A stretch of DNA of 64,000 bases from Hyaloperonospora brassicae. Lineage: Eukaryota; Oomycota; Peronosporomycetes; Peronosporales; Peronosporaceae. A program made the translations under genes and the position numbers. This document shows, one piece after another, positions 23,341-33,791 of this stretch (position 1 is the first letter of the stretch; each line of letters starts with the position of its first letter). Where the stretch lies: NCBI GenBank assembly GCA_947650285.1, contig CANTFL010000409.1, positions 167,685-231,684 of the forward strand. The letters are read 5' to 3'. Under the pieces are notes generated by a model. It was not told the origin of the DNA. It made no database searches and saw nothing but the letters and a program-made list of their open reading frames with translations.

Positions 23341-23465
23341 CTGACCTTGACGAGCTACTGAGCACTCTTTCTTCGAGTCGTGAGCGCAGCACAAGATACA
23401 GCGTAATGCTGCTCCCTTGTGTCTGCTCTTCTCGACTGATCCTTGCAGACAGTAGTGCTCAACGC

Positions 23466-24626
23466 TTACTTCTGCTTCTTGAGCTTCTTCTCATCCTCCT
23501 CGGCCGCGTGCTGCTGCGCGAACTGCTCAATGCACGAGATCGCAAAGTACGCAATGAAAAGCACCATGATCCAGGAGCCAAGCTTCGAGACGAGACTGGT
23601 AGTAGGAGCCACGGCTGTACCCGCGTGCTCGGCAGCTGCCGTGACCTGTGCCGAGTGAAACTTTTCGCGACACTCGAGCAGAAACTCGCTAACTCGAGAG
23701 CCAAGGCCCCACTGTTTGGGAGTGATGTGTCCGATAAGTGCCTCCACTCGCTTCAGGTGCGCGTCCGTAAAGATGGTGATGAAGAACGCGGCTTGCACAT
23801 TGACCTTGATCAGTGCTTTGCCAATCAGTGTGGCGCCAAAGAAGGTCCAGAATGGCATGAGAAAGTGTCCGCAGCAGATACCGCACAGGTCAAAAGCCAT
23901 ATTGGGCCAAGCTGACATGAGCAAGACGCCCCAGAAGCCGTGCTTCTCCAGGAACCGGATCATCCAGTCCTTCATGCCGTTCATCAGATTGTACTGAGAC
24001 TTGGACTCGGCAATCTCCTCAAACTCTTCGTTGCGCTGCCCTGCGAGCTTCGCGGCACGACTGAGCGCGTACGGTGGAATCTCGCCCGCAGCCGTGCCAG
24101 CTCCCCAGAGCATACACGGCAGAAAGACTTTCCAAAAGATCGCAGCAAACGTGACGGTCGAGACGTGAGGGACGTGCGTGCAATTGGCTTCGAACGGGTG
24201 GAACCACATGTGGTGGCGCGTGTCAAAGTCCAGCGACCGACACTCCTGTGCGCCCTGCACCACGAGGAAGATGTGCGGGAAGAGGAAGAGCACGCCCGAG
24301 TGCATGCCCGTGCCCAGCCCGACGCTCGAGAGCACGCCCAGGCCGAGCCACCAGACCACAAACTTGACGCTCTCGTTGAGCTCGTCCAGGAGCGGTCGAT
24401 GGGGTCCGTCCCGACTCGACGCCACGAGCCACAGCACCGCAAGCGGCAACAGCACGAAGCGAGTGGCGGCACTGCGCTGGGCCCCGAGCGCCAGCCACTT
24501 GAAGAAGCGCAGGAACACGATACTGAAGTGGTACAAGACGCTCAGGGGCCGCTGGAAGAGCGTCAGCTTCTTGCGCTCGTGGCGCAGCTGCTCGGCGAGA
24601 CTCCCACACGCATCGGGACTCGCCAT
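23466..24626 (-). CDS. VMP1: Vacuole membrane protein 1 homologue (VMP1/TMEM49)
   Basis: An intronless gene of 386 residues, near the usual 400. VMP1 is an endoplasmic-reticulum phospholipid scramblase needed for autophagosome formation and ER-organelle contacts. Clear blocks are SVGLGTGMHSGVLFLFPHIF, the luminal DTRHHMWFHP segment, FWKVFLPCMLWGAGTAAGEI with the conserved PPYALSRAAKLAG, and the VTT/DedA-type region FLEKHGFWGVLLMSAWPNMA followed by FDLCGICCGHFLMPFWTFFG. About six hydrophobic helices are visible. The C-terminus ends in a lysine-rich KKLKKQK, which has the form of a dilysine ER-retrieval signal. The ATG at 24626 fits family length. Confidence 0.93.
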   Translation of the reverse strand: MASPDACGSLAEQLRHERKKLTLFQRPLSVLYHFSIVFLRFFKWLALGAQRSAATRFVLLPLAVLWLVASSRDGPHRPLLDELNESVKFVVWWLGLGVLSSVGLGTGMHSGVLFLFPHIFLVVQGAQECRSLDFDTRHHMWFHPFEANCTHVPHVSTVTFAAIFWKVFLPCMLWGAGTAAGEIPPYALSRAAKLAGQRNEEFEEIAESKSQYNLMNGMKDWMIRFLEKHGFWGVLLMSAWPNMAFDLCGICCGHFLMPFWTFFGATLIGKALIKVNVQAAFFITIFTDAHLKRVEALIGHITPKQWGLGSRVSEFLLECREKFHSAQVTAAAEHAGTAVAPTTSLVSKLGSWIMVLFIAYFAISCIEQFAQQHAAEEDEKKLKKQK

Positions 24627-26080
24627 AGTCGCTGCTCTGCTGCTCTGCTGCTCTGCTCCTGGACGACCACTGACGCACTGCGAGGCCGAATGACGTGTGA
24701 CGTCGTCGCAATTTGCTGTCTCCTGGCGAGGAGGTACGCTACGTGATTGGTTGAAAAACGGGTACGGTAAGACGAACCTGTTTTCGTCGAATCAGCTTCG
24801 CGGTTCGTAATCCTGCTGTTTCGTTCGTTCTCTAGCCGCAGTGTGTTTGGAATATTCTTGCTGCGCTCGCTTGATATTCTTGTACAAAGGAAATAAAGCT
24901 GCAGAATCTATCGTCGACAAGTCGCTAGTAGTGTTGTTGACGCACGCTATTGTGAATAGCGAGCGGCGCAAATAGAGCAAGCAGCCGGGCGTCCGTCCAC
25001 TCGAGCAACAACGCGACCGCAAAGTTTCCGAGAAGTCAGTATAAAAGCAAGAGGTGCCTCCAAACGCAGGATGCAGAGTCGACTTCTTTACGCTCCTGTG
25101 GCACGACACCGACCATGATAGTGCCGTCGTGTTGGCGCGAGGAGCGGAAATTATCGATCTACACTCTTGGCATAGTGTGCAGCTTCAGTACATGCGCTGT
25201 GTGTTTCATCTGTAGTCGCCTACTCGCATCGTACTGTGATCGCACGTATTTGGTATTTCAAACTGCCCGTCAGCGGTACACTTTTTCGGACATGCGATGA
25301 GACAGACGTTGGATCAACACTCGTCTCGAAACTACGAACGTGAGGGTTACGTAGTCGCAGTGGGCTGAAGTGTACGTCAAAGAGCGAGCAGTTACATGCG
25401 ATCTCTGGTCTTTCGCATCGCAACTCTTGCAACATTTAGATATACTTATGAGTGCATCTGTCGTAATTGACTGCGTCTACACGAAAGCCGGTCTTCGTCT
25501 GACGGAGTGCAAAGCTGACCCGACACTTGACTTGACCCCTTTTCCTCTTCACAACTCAGTCAGAGATCAAGCAAACAGACGAGATAACAAACCATCGGAA
25601 GTGCGTGGTAGCGGTTGTTGCTTCGACTCCATTCGAGCTTTGCGGCAACCGTCCGGCCGAATGCGGAACGTACACTATCGTGTGTTCGACGAAGTCATTC
25701 TTTTTGGTTGCTTCGTCCCGAAGCCTTGACGCCAGAGAGGCATTTCCTCTCAAGAACACCTCCGTACTACCTACCGCTGTGCAGACCGCTCGCCCCGTTT
25801 AGCTGCAGCTTCCTGCGGACTCGGAAGCAGCATTGTTGCTCTTTATGACAGAAGCCAAGTCCGTGCGTCATACTTTTGCTCGCGATGCGTTCGTGTGGGG
25901 GCGCCCGGTCATAGCGACACTTTGCACAGGTGACTGAGAAAAAGACAAGTGTATTGAGGTGATAAGGAGACACAAAGCGATCTGCGCTACGTGCTCTTCG
26001 TACACGCTATCAGATGCCGTTCCGAAAGAGATAAGAGACAGACGCGCACAGCACGAGAACTTTGACAAGCGCAGTGCTCC
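24627..26080. other. Intergenic region, nothing recognised
   Basis: Short frames on both strands without domain similarity. A 105-codon minus-strand frame ends at 24,792 but shows no recognisable feature. It separates VMP1 from the DUF2062 gene. Confidence 0.5.
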
Positions 26081-26798
26081 TTATGCGTGCTTGCCTTCAT
26101 TCTTGGTCTTCGGCATGACGCGACGTAGAACAGGTGTAAGCACGCTATAGACAGCGAGTGTGACCAGGGGCATAGCGAGCAGCCAGATGTAGATGGCATG
26201 CAAGAGCGTGAAGCGAAAGAGGAGCAGCGTCTTGATCGTGTCCTTCTTGACGTCCTCCATGAAGCTACTCATGGCAAACCCGCTGTCTCCATCCCCTTCT
26301 CCAAACATAATGTCACCGTAGTAGCTAAACGTGTTCAGCCCACACAAGTTCGTCACGTAAACAAAAATTGATACAAAACGGATAGCGCTTCCAAAAACGC
26401 ATGCGACATCTGCGCATCAAATAAGCACACGACGTGCATCCGTACATGAAGACGGGGATGGACGCAATGTTGAGTGGCGTGACAAGATAGTTGGTGAGCA
26501 TAGCAGCCACGGGGTTCAGGCGGAAGAGAAAGATGGCCGCCATCACGGGCACAGTGGTGACGCCAGGGACGGGGAAAATGCCACCGGAGACGCCAAAGGC
26601 CATGGCCAGTGCGATGCTACTCGGAGAAGCTTTGTCGATGCATACATAGAGAGAGAGTGAGTGAGTGAGCAAAAGGTAAACGGGAGAGCACTCAGCTACA
26701 GAGAGAGAGAGAGAGAGAGAGAGAAAAGTGGACGCACCGCCAGACTTGAGCAGCTTCAGGACCGGGGCCTTGACTTTTCGTTCGAAGAGGGCGCTCAT
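26081..26798 (-). CDS. DUF2062-domain membrane protein
   Basis: Three exons. Exon 1 (26798-26738) starts MSALFERKVKAPVLKLLKSG. An intron holding a (GA)n run ends at 26630, and exon 2 starts at 26629 with the DUF2062 signature SPSSIALAMAFGVSGGIFPV and NPVAAMLTNYLVTPLNI. The last exon, open from about 26,407 to 26,081, contains CVFGSAIRFVSIFVYV, then GDIMFGEGDGDSG, an amphipathic stretch and a C-terminal hydrophobic helix (HAIYIWLLAMPLVTLAVY) before a basic tail. The frame changes between exons 2 and 3 near 26,410-26,450. I could not find a GT-AG intron of normal length that joins them in frame, so that junction is unresolved. DUF2062 proteins are small membrane proteins of unknown role. Confidence 0.75.
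26701..26724. repeat. (GA)n microsatellite in an intron
   Basis: Twelve GA units within intron 1 of the DUF2062 gene. Confidence 0.9.
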
Positions 26799-27378
26799 GC
26801 TTTGCCGCTTTGCCGTCGTGTGGGTGCAGCCAGCCCTAGCGAGAGATGGACTGCAACTGGAATACAGTATAAGGCGCTACGAAACGCAGTCTCAAAAAAT
26901 AGGGAGCTGTATTTGCTGAGTGCGATCTTTTGCTGATTCTACGTCGAGCAACAATTTTTTTCCAATACAGAAGTGTCCATATCATGAGACGCAGAGTTGC
27001 TCGAGTACGAGAACGATTGGCGATAAGTTATGCGAGCGATATGCTGCACAAAACCCGCGACTCCGTACGCAACATCGAATCCCGTATGACAAGGTTTGTA
27101 CTACTGTATAAGACGACAGTGTACGTCCTAACTCTATTCCAGCGTTCGATGTTATGGGCAGAGCCTCGAACTTCTGACAACATATCGTGTTTACAATGGT
27201 CTTCACATGTGACTGGCGATCCAACATTTGTAGCCGATCTGTAGATAGGTCCTGCATTTCCGGCCACCGAAGAGGGTACATCAGTGAGTGAGAAGATGAG
27301 GTATATTCAGGTACGCGAACGACCCGCTATATCCTGTCTACAGGCATCAAAGTCACCGTGCGAGACCACTACTTTATC
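26799..27378. other. Intergenic or LINE 3' flank
   Basis: No gene is recognised. Because element A inserted at 27,383, the right part of this stretch was formerly continuous with the LINE at 35,362 and may contain its 3' untranslated end. No poly(A) tail is seen. Confidence 0.4.
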
Positions 27379-27383
27379 TACTA
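27379..27383. repeat. Left target-site duplication of element A
   Basis: TACTA directly precedes the left LTR and is repeated directly after the right LTR. Confidence 0.9.
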
Positions 27384-27771
27384 TGTAACGGGGCACACCC
27401 TTGCGTAACTTAACGCAAGGGATTTGGGTGCCCCGACGGACGTACACGTGGCGAGCGAGGAAGCGTAGGTAGGGTAAAAGTAGAACTGTTATATTAATAA
27501 ATTAAGTCTTTAAACTACTGTCTCTTCGTTTGACTTAATTCAATTATACTAATATAACTGCATGTATGGTGACGTCTCGTCACCACTCATTGCGCGCGTC
27601 TTGCGGCGATTGGTGGGTTGATATCATCACGATATCAACCAATGAACAGACCCTTTGGTCGACCCTTCAATATCACCACTTTGGTGATATTGTTTAAAGA
27701 ATATCCATCTTATATTCTTTATTGTCACTTTCCTTAAGTGACAATATCATGTAACGGGCTGCCCCGTTACA
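27384..27771 (-). repeat. 3' LTR of element A
   Basis: 388 bp, TG...CA ends with a 10-bp terminal inverted repeat. It contains at least five short perfect inverted repeats, including GGTTGATATC...GATATCAACC and CAATATCACCA...TGGTGATATTG. It lies 129 bp before the start codon of the plus-strand gene and may supply its promoter (inference). Confidence 0.95.
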
Positions 27772-27784
27772 TCACCCCCCTTAA
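27772..27784 (-). other. Polypurine tract of element A
   Basis: Read on the minus strand, a purine run (AAGGGGGGTGA) abuts the 3' LTR, as expected for the plus-strand DNA primer. Confidence 0.8.
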
Positions 27785-27900
27785 CTGATAGTCACCGTAT
27801 GACTATCGAAATATGGAGGCCACCCGTTGGCCACCATTGGGACAGGGAGTACTTGTTTGGTCCGTTCCACTCACTTTCCGCTTGACCTCGCATAGCTAAC

Positions 27901-29505
27901 ATGTCTATGCGAGGTGACTCAAGACCCACACAGCCTGGTGCTGTGCAAGCCTCTGCGGCAGACGCTTCGTCGTCTGCCGCCCCTTCTTCGCCTGCAGCAA
28001 CAGGTGCTGCAGGTGCACGCGGTATCACGCCGCGTGCGTATGATGACCCCGATGTGGAGGTCATCTACTCTGGCGAGTCAGACGTGTCTGACTCGGGCAA
28101 TGCTCCAGAGGCGTCTCGCTCACCGGCGACGCCTCAGTATTCGCCAAGGCCACTGCCGAACGAACGGACTCGTGATTCGCATCACAGTCTGTTCGGCAGT
28201 GATGACGATGATCAGGGTGGTGAGTTCTATTCTTCACCACCGCCGGCTCGTGCGTCTTCGCACGAGCGTGTTGACGATGGCGCGAGCCGTCGTCAATCTG
28301 GGAGCCGTGGTACCGACAAGGGTACCACTGTGAAGCGTGATGAGTTGAAGCCGTGGCGTTTGCCCGAACAACTCATCAATAGCCTGTCTCACGAGACAGG
28401 CCAACACCATCGAATACCCTTATTCGATGCAACCGAGCTTCACGGCTTGAGTCCCAGCGCGAAGAACTTTCGCGCTGAAGAAGATTTTTATCTCGATGTC
28501 TTCCTTAGACATCGATGGTACAATAGCAACCAAAAGCGTGACAAAACATCGCTTTTGGCTGCGTGGAACGCGTTCGTCCAAAACGTAAAGAATTTTGGAC
28601 GAGAAGGGTGGCTCAAGAAACTTGAGGCAACACGCCTCAGGTTCGAACGGCGAACGCCAACCGGTGCTAGGTACCGGTTGCATTGTTTATCGAGTGAGGC
28701 AGGCATTCCTTGCCTCACATGGGGAGACCCTTGTGCGAGTTGTGTTGACAACTCGCAGCGTGCACATAGGGATGTGTACTCCCTAAGTTCGCCCTGGGGA
28801 AGGGCACATCTCTCGGAGGAGATGCGTGACGCGATTGCAAACTTGCAATCCGTCTACAAGCGCCTAGGGCGCGTGTTTACCGATGGGCCACAGGACTCAT
28901 CGGATGGGTCTCGTCATACTGGTGGACGAGACCTTCAACATCCATTAACAGCTGAGAGCGGGGCTCCCAGCTGTTCCAAGAGGGTGGATACCCCCGCCAC
29001 TGGACGAGGTAGCTCGTCCTTGATCCTGAATCGTCACGGTGATTCAAGATACGCTCCACTAGAAAGCGTTGATCACCGTGAGCATCCACCAAAGGATGTG
29101 GTGGAGGAGGAAAGACCTCCTCCAGAACCCCAGGCCCACCATCTCGACCCTTACGAGATGGATCGCGCAATCGATGAATTGCGCGATGACTTGAAGCACG
29201 AGCGCGACCGACGCTACGCTTTGACCGACACCGTGCGGAAGAACCGCAAGGATCACGAGGCTGATCGGGCGAGGGATCGCGCCGATTATGCCACGGCGCA
29301 GCTTCAGGTCGAGCGGGATGTCCGCTCCTTTTCGGCGAGCTGGCGACAGCTCGCGGAGAGATAACTCGGTTGAATACCGAGGTATCATATCTGCGCGACC
29401 AGACGGATCGTCTGGAGCGCGAACGCAAGAACTTGATGGATGTTCTTGAACGTGGGGGCTATCTTCATCGGAAGAAGAAGGCCCGTACTGACAGTACGAC
29501 CTAAG
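27901..29505 (+). CDS. Antisense gene of element A (unknown function)
   Basis: It is open from 27901 to 29364 (487 residues) on the strand opposite gag-pol. After a one-base shift between about 29,310 and 29,360 it would continue to 29505. I do not recognise a known family. Residues 1-140 are Ser/Pro/Asp-rich and probably disordered. A conserved core (about 140-330) contains WRLPEQLINSLSHETGQHH, RAEEDFYLDVFLRHRWYNSN, LLAAWNAFVQNVKNFGREGW and a cysteine cluster, HCLSSEAGIPCLTWGDPCASC, that could bind metal. The C-terminal part is Arg/Glu-rich with coiled-coil character and ends, in the shifted frame, in a basic HRKKKARTD that resembles a nuclear signal. The core is well kept in element B, with mostly silent differences. 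The last 630 bp overlap the pol chromodomain region on the other strand. Confidence 0.75.
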
Positions 29506-32500
29506 CCTCCCCACGTAAAACGTAGGATGCGTGCGCATCCTACGTGGCAATTCGAGTGTGTATGCATTGCCCTTGCGATGCAACACTCGAAATGGCCCAA
29601 TGTATTTCGGCAGTAGTTTACTACTGCCGACACTAGTGACTGCATGTCCAGGTAGGTTTACCGTTGACAGTAGTACTAGGTCATTAACCTTAAATGAAAG
29701 AACATTTGCTCTTCCATTCTTGTCTGCGTTCCGTTTCTGACGGTCCACCGCATTTGCGATGGAGTCCTGAACGAAACGGACTACCGCTTCTCGAGTCAGC
29801 AGGAAGTTCTCTGCTGACTCTTTGTTTTGTCTAGCAGTGCGCTTCGTGCGCACTGCTAAGAGATTGCTCTCTTCTTCAGCGAGGTTGTCTTCTTCCTCGC
29901 TGGCATAATCGTTGGCGATGCTGAATATACCAGCATCGTCATCATCATCCGAATCAATAATAGCGTCTTCGCTATTATTGAGATGATCTTCTTCATCGAT
30001 GTCGACTTGATCGACATCGGCATCATACGTGACGACGTTTGCGTCGACACGTGATGAGCAAGAGCCAAAACGGTTTTTGCTCGAGCGAGTCCCTCCCCCC
30101 TTATCCAAGAGTCACACTCTAGAAGGGTGGGCACACGTGGATGGCGTAGGCCATTCACGTAAAACGGTGTGTGCTGTGTTGAAGCATGCACCGAATTATT
30201 GATGGCGAATTCCACCATGGGTAGGAATTCGCTCCAACTCGGAAACGAGTGGACATATCCTCGAAGAATCTCTTCGAGGACACGGTTCGCACGTTCCGTC
30301 TGACCATCTGTTTCTGGATGGTCAGAAGTGGACATCTTCAATCGTGTTCCGAGAGTACGGAACACGGTTTGCCAAAATTCCGCCGTGAACCGAGGGTCAC
30401 GGTCGGATACGAGTTCACGGGGTAACCCGTGGAGTCTAAAGACCGTGTCTAGAAAGACACGAGCACAACCTTGAGCCTTGATTGACTCAGGGACAGCAGC
30501 AAGATGGACCATCTTGCTGAATCGGTCCACAAACACAAGAATACCATTATTCTTGTGAGCGTCTTCGGGAAACCCGAAGACGAAGTCCATTGAAACGGAC
30601 TGCCAGCACTCTGTCGGAACAGGCAGAGGCTGCAATGGCGCACGGGATGAAGGACTAGGCTTCACCCGTTGACATACTTCGCAAGCACGGATGTACTTGC
30701 GAACAAACTGATACTGGCGGGGCCAGTAAAAGTCGCGACTTACCGTGAGGTAAGTCTTTTCTCTACCACGATGGCCGCTTGTTGGGGCATCGTGACACTC
30801 ATACATGATGCGCAATCGCAAATCATGATGAGCGGGTACGACGACACGAGGCGTGTCGTCGGCAACAGCTGTATAGTACAGCAATCCGTTGCGTGTACTA
30901 TACCGATCCGATGAGGATCGGTACAAAGCCGGTAAATCCCTCATGGATTTACTGGATGGATTCACCAGATGATCCATCAATCGCAGAAGATCCTTATCTT
31001 CCGCGTATGCCTTTCGTACGTCGTCAAGTAAACTTGACGACGGGACACTGACTGACAGTGTCGCAACAGTGGGCTTGTCCTCACTGTTGGATTGCGCGTC
31101 CGGCTCGAAATCGGGCCGGCGCGAAAGAGCATCCGCGACGACATTGAGTCGTCCCGGTTTATACTCCACGGAGAAGTTATACTCCGCGAAGAAAGACAGC
31201 CACCTCGCCATTCTTTGCGAGAGGTGTGGGCTGTTTACGGCCGTGCGTAATGACGCATGGTCCGTGTAGACAACAAACGGTCTATCTCCCAAGAGATAGA
31301 CGCGAAATTTAGCCAGTGCGTATTTCATGGCAAGGAGTTCCTTGTCATGCACTGGGTAATTACGCTCAGCTGCTTGCAGCTGACGCGATTGATAACAGAT
31401 GACGCGCTCCGCGCCATCTGCATCGAACTGCATTAACGCACAGCCGATTGCGAAATCGCTGGCGTCACAGACCACATGAAATGGTCTGTCCTGATCTGCA
31501 ATCGCCAAGATCGGCGATTGCATCAAGCTTTGCTTGATACCTTCAAAGGAACGCTGGCACTCAGCGTTCCATGACCACTTGACATTTTTCTTGAGCAAGC
31601 AAGAAAGATGTACCGTCATCTCGGCGTAGTTGCGCGAGTACTTGTGCAAGTACGCCGCAAGACCAAGGAACTTTCGAAGTCCCTTGACATCGACTGGCAC
31701 TGGCCAGTCGGTGATCGCCTTGATCTTTTCGGGATCAGGGCGTACGCCGTGTTTCCCCACGATGCACCCAAGAAGTGGTATTTCGCTAGCCGCGAATATA
31801 CACTTCTTGAGGTTGGCGTACAACTTATGCTTGCGCATAAGTTGAAGAACCTGACGAACGTGAGTTCTGTGAACTTCAACGTCCGTCTTCCCGTCCATAG
31901 CCCGGCTATGGACGAACACATCGTCGAAGTAACTCGGTGCGAAGTCTCGCACCGGTCTCAACAGATTTGTTACACATCTGTTGAATGTTGCAGGGGCATT
32001 ACTCAGCCCCTGTGGCATCACTAGCCACTCCCACAGCATCCCGCTGGGGGTACTCACTGCTGTGAACGGGACGTCCCGTTCACGCATCAGGATCTGATAG
32101 AATCCATCCATCAGATCCATGGACGAAAAGATGGTACTCTTTGACATACCATCTATGATTACGTCCTTCCTCGGTATCGGCGTCTGAGCCGGTACCGTTG
32201 CAGCATTCAACTTGTTGAATGCGTGCACTATCCGCCACCCTCCTGTGGCCTTTCGCACACAGAAGGTCGGAGAGCTGTGAGGGGATGTTGATTCCCTCAC
32301 ATGGCCCGCTGCTAAGCGATCGGCAAAGAACTTGTCGATCGCTATCACTTGTTCACGAGGCAGTGGCCACTGCTTCATGACACAGTATTTCGAGCCCGGT
32401 TTGAGCTCGATCTCGTGTCGAGTGCCTTTGTCCTTAGGCAACTCGCAAGGTACGGATTCAGGGAACACATCCCTGAATTCGATCAAATCCTTATACAAAG

Positions 32501-33791
32501 GATTTGCCTGAAGTGACTCCCAGGATTGGGACGCGTATCGCTCAATCCGAGTCTTCTCATCGAGGACACTTTCGTCCATCGATGAGCTGCTGAGAACCCG
32601 TTCGTTCTCAGCAAATACTGTTGCCGACCGAATGTCGGTCACATACTCGTCCTCTGTGACGAGTACGCAGATCTGCTTGACTTTGCCACTACGCAGATCA
32701 CGCAAGAACCGTTTCGGTTCTAGCGTTGGCAACTGAGTTATCTCCGAAGTCAACTTCGGAGGCACAATCAGATCAAGCGTATAAGCGCCTACGCTTGATC
32801 CGTCATTAACCAAGACGTTCAACGTCTCGGTTTCTTCCTGGGATCTTGCTTCCACAGGTTGCTGAGGGCCTGATCCCTCAGCAAGCAACTCTTGAGGAAC
32901 TCCTTCCTCAAGTACGTGGGGACTTATTCCCTCGACGTCTTCCGACTGTGGCTGTGCAACCACAGTCAGGAACCGATCCTCTACGGTCGACTCTCCAGTC
33001 GACCTAGGATTTTCATGTTGCCCCTTGGGGGCAACAGATTTCTTTCTTCTAAGATGCTGCCCGCTAGGCATGCATCCATGTCCCGGTCCACTCGACTTAT
33101 TCGAGTGGTGGACCTTCGGCGCAGCCTGTACTTCTGTACAGCCGCCGGGAGCTTGCTCCACAGTGTAGTGATCAACTACACTGTGACCTTGTGCAGTCGT
33201 GCTAACGACCGTACCGCAAGTGAGGCCATCGCACTCACTCGCAGAACATCCACACGCTTGTGGACGCTCCAAGATGTTCATCAGATGGCCATCTGATGAA
33301 CAAGCAGCAGGCATCTTCACGGATCGATGCTGCCAGCTCACCCTTGGCTCGTATTTTCTGAGCCAAGGTAATCCCAGGATGACATCAAATTTGTCATCCA
33401 GATCTAGTACGATGAAATCATCATCGTACTGCTCGCCCTCTAACGTGTAGTGGATTCCTACTACACGTTTCTCAACGGTTATCGATGCGCCTGTTGCAAG
33501 GCGCACCGTCATCCTTGTGAGGGGAATGTCGCGCTCAACGAACTTGAGCCTACGACCCTCTAGTGACTGGCGACGAACAAAGTTGTTCGACGCCCCACAG
33601 TCTACTAGGGCACGAAGCGACAAGTCATTTGTCGCTTCCAACTTCAAGGTGATGAGCGAAACGTCATCACCAGGTGCAGAGACACACAATGATTGTGTAT
33701 CTGGAGCAACTTTCGTCAAGAGGTTTGCAAATTCTCTTGAGGTTGCTGGATCAGTAGGGCGCTCCGCCCCTACTGACCCCGACCATTTTTT
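28877..33791 (-). pseudogene. Element A pol polyprotein (two frameshifts near the 3' end)
   Basis: The pol frame enters from gag at a candidate -1 shift site (33791-33785) and stays open to 29856. Domains in order: aspartic protease (VDCGASNNFV, DVILGLPWL), reverse transcriptase (SMDLMDGFYQI, MPQGLSNAPATF, active site YFDDVF), RNase H (VVCDASDFAIGCALM, YTDHASLRTAV), integrase with H-H-C-C finger (ECHDAPTSGHRG ... CEVCQR) and D-D-E core (SMDFVFGF, SDRDPRF, ETDGQTERANRVLEE). Compared with element B, one base is missing in a C run near 30,100. The integrase tail then continues in another frame (KYIGPFRVLHRKGNAYTLEL). A second one-base loss between about 29,310 and 29,360 moves it to a third frame ending at 28877, which encodes the chromodomain (28,900-29,068; RFLVERILNH, YLVQWRGYPPSWNSWEPRS). 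Confidence 0.9.
33749..33791 (-). promoter_or_regulatory. Candidate -1 ribosomal frameshift signal between gag and pol
   Basis: On the minus strand, gag codons TCA AAA AAT contain the slippery heptamer A AAA AAT (33791-33785) in the correct register. After a 6-nt spacer, arms 33778-33768 and 33759-33749 form an 11-bp stem (one G-T pair) around an 8-base loop. Slippage by -1 leads into WSGSVGAERPTDP and the open pol frame, bypassing the gag stop codon, which lies inside the stem. Confidence 0.65.

Noticed and set aside
23940..24746. 268-codon plus-strand frame opposite VMP1
   Set aside because: Shadow frame; VMP1 on the minus strand has full domain support.
27901..29364. Antisense frame of element A as a mere shadow of pol
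   Set aside because: Rejected as explanation: most of it (27901-28876) lies beyond the end of pol, and its core is conserved in element B with mainly silent changes.
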